From NCBI GenBank assembly GCA_026985375.1, contig JALSQP010000072.1, positions 1 through 9,310 of the forward strand: a stretch of 9,310 bases of DNA. Reading direction: 5' to 3'. Source of the stretch: Desulfurococcales archaeon (GTDB lineage: Archaea; Thermoproteota; Thermoprotei_A; Sulfolobales; Desulfurococcaceae). A program made the position numbers and the translations under genes. Each line of letters opens with the position of its first letter. The stretch's first letter is position 1. Below are positions 1 to 4,277 of the stretch, piece after piece. The notes under the pieces are model-generated. The model was not told where the DNA came from. It saw nothing but the letters and a program-made list of their open reading frames with translations, and did no database searches.

Positions 1-2
1 TG

Positions 3-1130
3 GACGATGTGCTCCTCGTAGGATACGATCTCTATACTTGTACACCCTTAATTGTTAAGGCGGATAGGATCAGTAGGCATGTTGCTCCGAGAAAACTTGT
101 AAGATTAAAGTTCAGTAATGGGCGCGAAATAGTGGTTACTCCTGAGCATCCTGTAGTTGTATTCTCGGACGGACGTATTACTGTATTGCCTGCCGAGAAA
201 GTAGAGCCCAACATGATTGTTCTTGGCGTCAAAAGATATCCCGTTCTTGCAGGATATGCCGTACGAATCAAAGGACTTGTAGAGAGATACGGGTTAGAAG
301 GAGCATCCCTGCTAATTTACAGGGCCTTGCTGGGTGAGCTCACCCCAGAGGATATCGAAAAGCTGAAGGATCTAGATGTACTAAATAAAGATAATTTGCT
401 TAGGAACGATTTCCTAAATGAACTGATAACATCAGAGGAAATAATATACAGAGTTATTACACTGCTCTTCTCCAGAAGAGCAAATATTAATGGTTGCCTC
501 GTCTCACTACGAATAAACCGTAGTTCGGCCTTAGTAATCCAGGAAATCCTGTGGAGACTGGGCATAAATAGTTTCATAGCCAAAAGAGAACTAATTATAT
601 CAGGACCAAAAAGTCTCGAGAAACTAGCACATTATATCATTGACGAGGAAACCCGTTCACGTATACTAGAATCGAGCAAAATGTTAGATGGATATCCTGA
701 TTCGTGGTTAGAAATAGTATACGCGGTTGCTGGCGGACTAAAAGAACTTGTAAGTCATGATGTATTCGAGAGAATTATTGTGGGCGATATATCGGAAATT
801 ATGCTAGAAACAGTAATATCCAGTATACTTAATGACCTTACCAAGACAATGGGAGATATAAGGAGCCATTGTGTCTCGGAAGAAAACTGTATGCTTCTCC
901 TAACACTCACCGCTGGCCAGGATATCAGAAGGTTCTTCACAAAGATAAGTGATTCTCTCAACAAGCTTAAAGAATTATTGCTCGATATCGAGGAGAGGCT
1001 CGGAGAATTCAGCATACCAAGGGTAGTAGTTGGTAAGGAAATAATGGAGAACAATGACGTCGAGTGGGTATATGACGTGACTATTGAGCCGTACCACTTA
1101 TTTGTCTCTCACGGCCTTGTCTTGCATAAC
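3..1130 (+). mobile_element. Intein in MCM, with a degenerate LAGLIDADG endonuclease region (N-terminal splice block outside window)
   Basis: The in-frame insertion ends in VLHN followed by Thr (codon 1131-1133), the classic block G with penultimate His, terminal Asn and a Thr +1 nucleophile. Block F is the VYDVTIEPYHLFVSHG stretch. Block B is IVVTPEH, with the T-x-x-H pair at residues 44 and 47 counted from position 9. Block A, with the first nucleophile, must lie just upstream. At least 376 intein residues are present, enough for a homing endonuclease domain. A LAGLIDADG-like unit is visible near residues 149-203: LLFSRRANIN, then an alpha/beta stretch ending in EILWRLGINSF. The catalytic Asp-Gly expected after LF is replaced by Arg157-Ala158. 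Splicing therefore probably still works, while DNA cleavage probably does not. The splice-block reading is direct; loss of nuclease activity is inferred. Confidence 0.93.
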
Positions 1131-1928
1131 ACGATCAGTATTGCTAAGGCAGGAATAGTTGCTAGGCTAAATGCACGGGCCTCAGTTCTTGCGGCTGGTA
1201 ATCCGAAGTTCGGAAGATATGATCCAAAGCAGTCTATAGGTCAAAACATTGATCTGCCACCGCCGATTCTCTCAAGATTTGATCTTATATTTATTATACA
1301 GGATATACCTCATGAGAAGCGGGACAGAATGCTGGCACGCCACATATTATCAGTCCACGGCAACGTGGAGAAAGCTAAGCCAATGATAGAGCCTCAGCTA
1401 CTGAAAAAGTATATCAGCTATGCGAGGAGATATATTAGGCCTCAGCTAACCCAAGAGGCTGTGCATCTTCTCGAAGAGTTCTTTGTATCGATGAGACGTG
1501 CTAGTGGTGTTTCAGAAGAAGCTCCAATAGCTATCACTGCGAGACAGTTAGAAGCACTTGTCAGGTTGAGCGAGGCTCATGCGAAAATGGCGCTTAAAAA
1601 CAAGGTAACAATAGAGGATGCTGAAGAAGCTGTGAGGCTCATGTACTATAGTCTACAAAGAGCAGGCATAGATGTAGAGACAGGCAGGATAGACATAGAC
1701 ACAATCATGGTTGGAACACCACGTAGTAAGCAGGAACGTATGAAAGCCTTCATACGATTTATTGACGAGATATTTGAAGAAACAGATGAGATCGAGTACA
1801 AGGAACTCGTAAGAAAAGCGATGGACAAAGGATTTGCAAGAGACTTCACAAACGAAATGCTCAGAAAACTCAAACGGGAGGGCACGATATATGAGCCGAA
1901 GCCTGGAGTGATCGCAAAGATAAAATGA
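3..1928 (+). CDS. mcm: Replicative helicase MCM, 3' part, interrupted by an intein (5' end outside window)
   Basis: The frame is open through the left edge, so the gene starts upstream. The window holds most of an intein and then the last 265 residues of MCM, the hexameric 3'-5' DNA helicase that unwinds DNA at replication forks. After the intein, the C-extein resumes with TISIAKAGIVARLNAR, the conserved region between Walker B and sensor 1 that includes the pre-sensor-1 hairpin. Counting from the gtg codon at 9, sensor 1 is AAGNP (395-399), the arginine finger is SRFD (Arg423), and the sensor-2 region is ITARQLEALVRLSEAHAK. The C-terminal ~80 residues look like the usual winged helix. The Walker A and N-terminal domains are not in the window. 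The extein reads as intact and functional after protein splicing. Family assignment is certain; only the missing 5' part is unseen. Confidence 0.97.
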   Translation, partial: DDVLLVGYDLYTCTPLIVKADRISRHVAPRKLVRLKFSNGREIVVTPEHPVVVFSDGRITVLPAEKVEPNMIVLGVKRYPVLAGYAVRIKGLVERYGLEGASLLIYRALLGELTPEDIEKLKDLDVLNKDNLLRNDFLNELITSEEIIYRVITLLFSRRANINGCLVSLRINRSSALVIQEILWRLGINSFIAKRELIISGPKSLEKLAHYIIDEETRSRILESSKMLDGYPDSWLEIVYAVAGGLKELVSHDVFERIIVGDISEIMLETVISSILNDLTKTMGDIRSHCVSEENCMLLLTLTAGQDIRRFFTKISDSLNKLKELLLDIEERLGEFSIPRVVVGKEIMENNDVEWVYDVTIEPYHLFVSHGLVLHNTISIAKAGIVARLNARASVLAAGNPKFGRYDPKQSIGQNIDLPPPILSRFDLIFIIQDIPHEKRDRMLARHILSVHGNVEKAKPMIEPQLLKKYISYARRYIRPQLTQEAVHLLEEFFVSMRRASGVSEEAPIAITARQLEALVRLSEAHAKMALKNKVTIEDAEEAVRLMYYSLQRAGIDVETGRIDIDTIMVGTPRSKQERMKAFIRFIDEIFEETDEIEYKELVRKAMDKGFARDFTNEMLRKLKREGTIYEPKPGVIAKIK

Positions 1929-1930
1929 CT

Positions 1931-1971
1931 CTTTTTACCTCTATTAGCCTCAGTGGGGCGAAAGATTTTTT
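1931..1971 (+). terminator. Probable transcription terminator of mcm (two T tracts)
   Basis: Archaeal RNA polymerase terminates at oligo-T tracts without needing a hairpin. CTTTTTA follows the mcm stop codon by three bases, and a second tract of six T lies at 1966-1971. A separate promoter-like element precedes the next gene, which fits termination here. Confidence 0.55.
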
Positions 1972-2012
1972 CCTCACGAATCAGGGCTGGAACGCCTCTT
2001 CATCGGCCACAT

Positions 2013-2022
2013 AAGATTAAAA
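2013..2022 (+). promoter_or_regulatory. TATA-like box for the 87-residue gene
   Basis: The AT-rich element AAGATTAAAA sits in a GC-richer surrounding, about 65-75 bases before the start codon. A transcript starting about 25 bases downstream would carry a short leader containing the strong ribosome binding site at 2072-2080. Only sequence resemblance supports it. Confidence 0.35.
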
Positions 2023-2071
2023 ATCCCCCTACTCATAAACCTTACCAGAACTGTAGAGATAATAAAATTAA

Positions 2072-2080
2072 GGAGATGAT
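2072..2080 (+). promoter_or_regulatory. Shine-Dalgarno site GGAGATGAT
   Basis: GGAGATGAT matches the archaeal 16S 3'-end complement (GGAGGTGAT) at eight of nine positions and ends six bases before the ATG at 2087. It fixes the start of the small gene downstream. Confidence 0.8.
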
Positions 2081-2086
2081 ACGGGA

Positions 2087-2350
2087 ATGCAGGAAGCTCC
2101 TCGGTACGTGATCAGGATAGGTGACAAGGAAATAGAGATCAATCTTGAAACACTCAATATAATCAGAGAGTATCTTCACCGTCCAATGGGACTCGACGAG
2201 CTAGCCGAGAAACTAGGCCTTGAAGGCTGGGATGAAGCCTATGAACTCATAAAGAAGATACCTGCATGGATCATATGGACCCCACCGACACTTTGGAGAT
2301 ACAGGGCCGGTTGGATAGAGAGAAGAGAGAAAGAGGCAGGTTCAGCCTAA
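2087..2350 (+). CDS. Small protein of unknown function (87 aa) downstream of mcm
   Basis: I do not recognise the family. The start is well supported by the near-perfect Shine-Dalgarno site six bases upstream. The protein is soluble-looking, with no membrane segment, signal peptide or cysteine. The N-terminal third (VIRIGDKEIEINLETLNIIREYL) reads as a beta-hairpin leading into a helix. The middle (MGLDELAEKLGLEGWDEAYELIKKI) resembles a helix-turn-helix or winged-helix arrangement. The C-terminus is tryptophan-rich (PAWIIWTPPTLWRYRAGW) and ends in charged residues. Its place directly after mcm, on the same strand, makes a DNA-related role conceivable, but it has its own promoter-like element and nothing in it proves a function. 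A small winged-helix DNA- or RNA-binding protein is a structural guess only. Confidence 0.8.
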   Translation: MQEAPRYVIRIGDKEIEINLETLNIIREYLHRPMGLDELAEKLGLEGWDEAYELIKKIPAWIIWTPPTLWRYRAGWIERREKEAGSA

Positions 2351-2356
2351 AACAAG

Positions 2357-2378
2357 AAATAAAAAATTCGTTTTATTT
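2357..2378. terminator. AT-rich inverted repeat between convergent genes
   Basis: AAATAAAA (2357-2364) and TTTTATTT (2371-2378) are perfect inverted repeats around a six-base loop, seven bases after the stop of the 87-residue gene. On the plus strand the right arm supplies a T4 and a T3 tract. It probably helps end plus-strand transcription before the convergent arsR-type gene, though so AT-rich a stem is weak. Confidence 0.4.
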
Positions 2379-2474
2379 AACACAAATAACTCTCTTATCA
2401 TCTAATAGAATATCAACCAATAAACAGTAGGTTTACTCTTCAACAAGCCAGATTACATCATCATTCATCATAAT

Positions 2475-2486
2475 AAAAAGTAAAAA
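2475..2486 (-). terminator. Terminator of the ArsR-family gene (double T5 tract)
   Basis: Read on the minus strand, two TTTTT tracts (2482-2486 and 2475-2479) follow the stop codon by about 10-20 bases. This is typical of archaeal oligo-T termination. Confidence 0.55.
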
Positions 2487-2496
2487 GATAATGTGT

Positions 2497-2922
2497 TTAC
2501 TCGCAGAACTCTTTGCCGTGAACTATTAGATCCAGTAGTTGCTTGACCCACTTGGGTCCGACAAACTTGTAGTACCTGAACTTCCCCGCCACTCTAACCT
2601 GCGCCAGACCACGCTCTCTCAGCAATGATAGGTGGTGGGATATCAGGCTCTGCTCTTTGCCAGTGATCTTCGTCAACATACATACTGGTAATTCCTGCTG
2701 GCTTATCAATGCTAGGATCTTTAGCCTCAACGGGTTGGCTAGAACCTCAATAATGTCAAGATACTTCTTTAGTTCCTCATCGCTTGGTACCTTGATCTCC
2801 TGGTCTAACTTGTCCTGATAGAACTTCTCGAGCTCATCAAAACACTTCATGTTCTTCACGAGCTCTAATAGTTCTTTGATCTTTACCATGCCTTGTTCAC
2901 CCACGGGTTCTTTATTCAACAT
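2497..2922 (-). CDS. ArsR/SmtB-family winged-helix transcriptional regulator
   Basis: The 141-residue protein has an N-terminal helical extension (about residues 13-55). The ArsR core follows: VLANPLRLKILALI (60-73), the ELPVC81ML stretch that corresponds to the ELCVCDL metal-binding helix of ArsR/SmtB proteins, the recognition helix EQSLISHHLSLLRERG (90-105), and the wing LAQVRVAGKFRYYKF. Cysteines are at 27, 81 and 140. The usual paired Cys-x-Cys in the alpha-3 site is reduced to one cysteine, so metal or redox sensing through Cys27/81/140 is possible but unproven. No transporter, oxidase or metal-resistance gene lies next to it, so the target is unknown. A perfect palindrome abuts the start and suggests autoregulation. 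ATG at 2922 is used. An internal ATG at 2889, preceded by GGTG, is the alternative start and would remove 11 residues. Confidence 0.92.
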   Translation of the reverse strand: MLNKEPVGEQGMVKIKELLELVKNMKCFDELEKFYQDKLDQEIKVPSDEELKKYLDIIEVLANPLRLKILALISQQELPVCMLTKITGKEQSLISHHLSLLRERGLAQVRVAGKFRYYKFVGPKWVKQLLDLIVHGKEFCE

Positions 2923-2927
2923 ATATA

Positions 2928-2943
2928 ACTATATGCATATAGT
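2928..2943. promoter_or_regulatory. Perfect 16-bp palindrome, candidate operator of the ArsR-type regulator
   Basis: ACTATATGCATATAGT is its own reverse complement and lies five bases upstream of the regulator's ATG. That is between its TATA-like element and the coding region, where a bound repressor dimer would block initiation. ArsR-family dimers bind AT-rich inverted repeats, and position and symmetry both fit autorepression. Confidence 0.6.
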
Positions 2944-2951
2944 ATTTCAAC

Positions 2952-2961
2952 GTTATTAAAC
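2952..2961 (-). promoter_or_regulatory. TATA-like box of the ArsR-type gene
   Basis: Minus-strand GTTTAATAAC, centred about 34 bases upstream of the ATG, would place transcription start inside or just after the palindrome and leave almost no leader. This is a resemblance-based call. Confidence 0.4.
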
Positions 2962-3035
2962 GTATCTCTGAATATATCTTTAGACTAGTTATTTCTACCT
3001 ACTTAAATGATCCCATGAAAGGATAAATGTTACTC

Positions 3036-3071
3036 TCCTAATACAATCTTCCCCCCGAGAGGAAATTAGGA
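3036..3071. repeat. Two-part inverted repeat flanking the 3' end of the tRNA gene
   Basis: TCCTAAT (3036-3042) pairs with ATTAGGA (3065-3071). Inside it, TTCC (3049-3052) pairs with GGAA (3061-3064). On the minus strand this hairpin would form in the tRNA 3' trailer, starting about six bases past the discriminator base. It may serve trailer processing or termination, since no long T tract is seen there. Confidence 0.35.
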
Positions 3072-3076
3072 AATAG

Positions 3077-3186
3077 TGGGGCCGCCGGGATTTGAACCCG
3101 GGATCACCGGCGCTCTGTGACACCAGGCTTGGCTAGGCGGGGTGTCCCCCCAGGCCGGCATCCTAGCCAAGCTAGACTACGGCCCC
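3077..3186 (-). tRNA. tRNA-Pro (anticodon GGG) with a 35-nt intron
   Basis: Read on the minus strand, the acceptor stem is GGGGCCG (3186-3180) with CGGCCCC (3084-3078), discriminator A at 3077; CCA is not encoded. The D arm holds the AGC-TTGG-CTA loop, with G18 and G19 present. The anticodon stem is CCGGC/GCCGG (3158-3154 and 3111-3107), the variable loop has five bases, and the T arm is CCGGG-TTCAAAT-CCCGG (3101-3085). Removing the intron leaves the loop C-U-GGG-G-C, so anticodon GGG with G37 and A73, as expected for proline. The intron is at the canonical 37/38 position. CCA must be added by the enzyme encoded at 4998-6437. Confidence 0.95.
3113..3147 (-). other. Archaeal tRNA intron (bulge-helix-bulge, 37/38 site)
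   Basis: The 35-nt intron can be folded for the tRNA splicing endonuclease. Below the anticodon stem come the three-base bulge A-G|C, then a central helix of C32-G, U33-A and G34-C with a G35/A mismatch, then the second bulge G36-G37|G. A perfect six-pair intron helix, GACACC with GGTGTC, follows. Both cuts fall after the second bulge base, as usual. The internal loop contains CCTAGCCAAGC, complementary to the D arm (see findings). Confidence 0.88.
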
Positions 3187-3200
3187 TTAACGCCCGTGAA

Positions 3201-3211
3201 TTATTATAAAC
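3201..3211 (-). promoter_or_regulatory. TATA-like box upstream of the tRNA-Pro gene
   Basis: Minus-strand GTTTATAATAA lies 15-25 bases before the mature tRNA 5' end. This is close to the distance expected for an archaeal TATA box with transcription starting at or just before G1. The same bases read as ATTATAAA on the plus strand, so a rightward transcript from about 3235 cannot be excluded. Confidence 0.5.
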
Positions 3212-3239
3212 ATGGATAAGGGGTTTATTAGGTATTGGG

Positions 3240-3412
3240 TGGTTGTCCATGTCCGTCCGTTAGTTTAACTGCTACTTGGAATACTTATGACTGGTGGGCA
3301 CAGGCCGTCCCACTATTTCTCTGTCTCCTCCTCGCCTACGGCTCCAGATCCGTAGCTTAAGAGCTAGAACCCTCGGCAAAGAAGAGGACTGCCCTCTCTC
3401 TTAGCCTAATGC
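3240..3412. other. GC-richer segment of unknown nature (decayed coding sequence or structured RNA)
   Basis: Roughly 48-58% G+C, compared with mostly low-40s around it. No clear full-length gene is seen. Hairpins are possible: CTACGG/CCGTAG (3336-3341, 3350-3355), GTGGG/CCCAC (3294-3298, 3309-3313) and AGAGG/CCTCT (3383-3387, 3393-3397). On the minus strand a 19-codon frame (3416-3357) begins at an ATGA overlap with the small gene at 3413-3643, preceded by GGAGG. A second frame (3379-3272, 35 codons from TTG) is arginine-rich and overlaps it, as expected if one frameshift split a former ~50-residue frame. I could not match the segment to RNase P RNA, SRP RNA or 5S rRNA. Confidence 0.35.
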
Positions 3413-3643
3413 TCATCCGCCCTCCAATGAATAATGACCGTTTATCTCTAGAGGATAGATTATGATAGTTTGGGATGAACTTGAGCGCCCTCCAGGGACT
3501 TCCGCCTTATCCATAACACTTTTGATAGAGTTGTGGGACCATGGGTGGCCATCGCCCATAACGTCATGGCGGATCCATCTAGGTTTGAGAACCCGCCTAG
3601 GCTTGTAGAAATACTCCCACCACCTAGGCGGATTTAAACCCAT
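3413..3643 (-). CDS. Possible small protein of unknown function (76 aa), Trp/Arg/Pro-rich N-terminus
   Basis: I do not recognise it. ATG at 3643 is preceded, five bases away, by GGAGCGAT (3656-3649), a good Shine-Dalgarno match. A TATA-like CTATATGT lies at about 3682-3689. The frame extends upstream to an ATG at 3718 without a stop, but only the 3643 start has ribosome-binding support. The N-terminal part reads NPPRWWEYFYKPRRVLKPRW, aromatic and basic, followed by a His/Gly/Asp stretch (HDVMGDGHPWSH). There is no signal peptide or membrane segment. Codon choice (CCT, AGG, ATA, CTA) resembles the neighbours. Repeated CCT-AGG codon pairs also create a strong inverted repeat (3593-3601/3623-3631), so a structured RNA is the main alternative. 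Whether the protein is made is uncertain. Confidence 0.4.
   Translation of the reverse strand: MGLNPPRWWEYFYKPRRVLKPRWIRHDVMGDGHPWSHNSIKSVMDKAEVPGGRSSSSQTIIIYPLEINGHYSLEGG
3593..3631. repeat. 9-bp perfect inverted repeat with 21-base loop
   Basis: CCGCCTAGG (3593-3601) and CCTAGGCGG (3623-3631) form a very stable stem in either transcript. On the minus strand both arms are Pro-Arg codon pairs (CCT AGG) in the putative small gene, so the repeat may be a by-product of coding rather than a functional RNA element. Confidence 0.6.
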
Positions 3644-3719
3644 ACTAAATCGCTCCAATAAAAATTTCTTCCACGTCCTAACATATAGGCATGTATTCCG
3701 GCACTCAGAATTATGCATA

Positions 3720-3986
3720 TCTATTAGCTAAAGAAATCAAAGTGCTATCAATAATTGTACAGTTTGGTCTTGAATAACTTAAGATTGAAAGTGTTGGAGT
3801 GGGGTCTCTGTATATATGTTTTTTCTCTCGTAGTACTTGTAATACTCATTTAAATAGGATTATACATTTTGATAATACCCACAGTAATACCACTCCATGA
3901 TACTTTAAAATATTTGATTAAGGTATTACTAGGAGGCTTATCTAAGTACGGTAATACCGCTATAAACACATACTCGGTGACTATGT
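3720..3986. promoter_or_regulatory. AT-rich spacer with repeated TAATACC motifs upstream of the zinc-ribbon gene
   Basis: No gene is seen here. The motif TAATAC(C/T) occurs in direct orientation at 3840-3846, 3873-3879, 3885-3891 and 3952-3958, and inverted (GGTATTA) at 3922-3928. The last copy is part of CGGTAATACCG, a near-perfect palindrome around one central base. A TATA-like CTATAAAC at 3960-3967 follows immediately, so the array sits where transcription factors would control the zinc-ribbon gene. A T6 tract at 3819-3824 could end any rightward transcript from the left. Confidence 0.45.
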
Positions 3987-4277
3987 ATGCCAGTCAAATA
4001 TGTGTGTCGCCATTGTGGATATGTTTTGTGGGAATTTAACAAAGTGGGGCAAGACTATTTTGGCTTGCCCAGTCCTAGCGAAGTAATAAATGCGCATGGC
4101 GGTATATGTCCGAGATGCAAACATGATCTACGTAGACCGAGTCTAAAAGACATCAAAATAAGCATAGCGCGGAGAGGAAAGCCCTCAATACTAGACAGTG
4201 CAATCCACAACCATATACTGGGTACTGGGCAGGAAGCCCTTCTTATAACTCCCTATAAACCCGTTGGAATAGCTTGA
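3987..4277 (+). CDS. Small zinc-ribbon protein of unknown function (96 aa)
   Basis: Two knuckles, Cys7-Arg-His-Cys10 and Cys41-Pro-Arg-Cys44, form a four-cysteine zinc ribbon. Between them is a conserved-looking loop with VGQDYFGLPSPSEV. The C-terminal half after LRRPSLKDIKI is basic and without clear domains. Such small zinc ribbons are common in Crenarchaeota and often bind nucleic acid or other proteins, but no specific function can be given. GGTGA at 3976-3980 precedes the ATG by six bases and a TATA-like CTATAAAC lies at 3960-3967. That spacing is short if a leader is made, so transcription may begin very near the start codon. An out-of-frame ATG at 3983 is ignored. The last 35 bases overlap, tail to tail, the 3' end of the kinase gene on the other strand. 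Confidence 0.85.
   Translation: MPVKYVCRHCGYVLWEFNKVGQDYFGLPSPSEVINAHGGICPRCKHDLRRPSLKDIKISIARRGKPSILDSAIHNHILGTGQEALLITPYKPVGIA

Noticed and set aside
1949..2006. Minus-strand C/D box sRNA candidate downstream of mcm: GATGA (2000-2004), CTGA (1981-1984), GTGAGGA (1971-1977), CTGA (1950-1953)
   Set aside because: Box C lacks the key U, the guide regions would be 15 and 17 nt rather than about 12, one guide is a run of A, and the flanking stem leaves no room for the kink-turn bulge.
2400..2470. Repeated TGATGA sequences on the minus strand between convergent genes, resembling C boxes
   Set aside because: No CTGA boxes at proper spacing; the region is simple AT-rich spacer.
3240..3640. RNase P RNA, SRP 7S RNA or 5S rRNA in the GC-richer stretch
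   Set aside because: I found no GGAAAGUCC, ACAGAA...GGCUUA, GGAAGG...AGCAG or 5S landmarks on either strand, so no known RNA name is justified.
3413..3718. Longer 101-residue version of the small minus-strand protein starting at 3718
   Set aside because: The first 25 codons have no ribosome binding site, overlap the TATA-like element, and differ in composition. The 3643 start has a good Shine-Dalgarno site.
3839..3958. CRISPR-like interpretation of the TAATACC repeats
   Set aside because: The repeated unit is only 7-8 bases, spacing is irregular (about 12 to 35 bases) and one copy is inverted.
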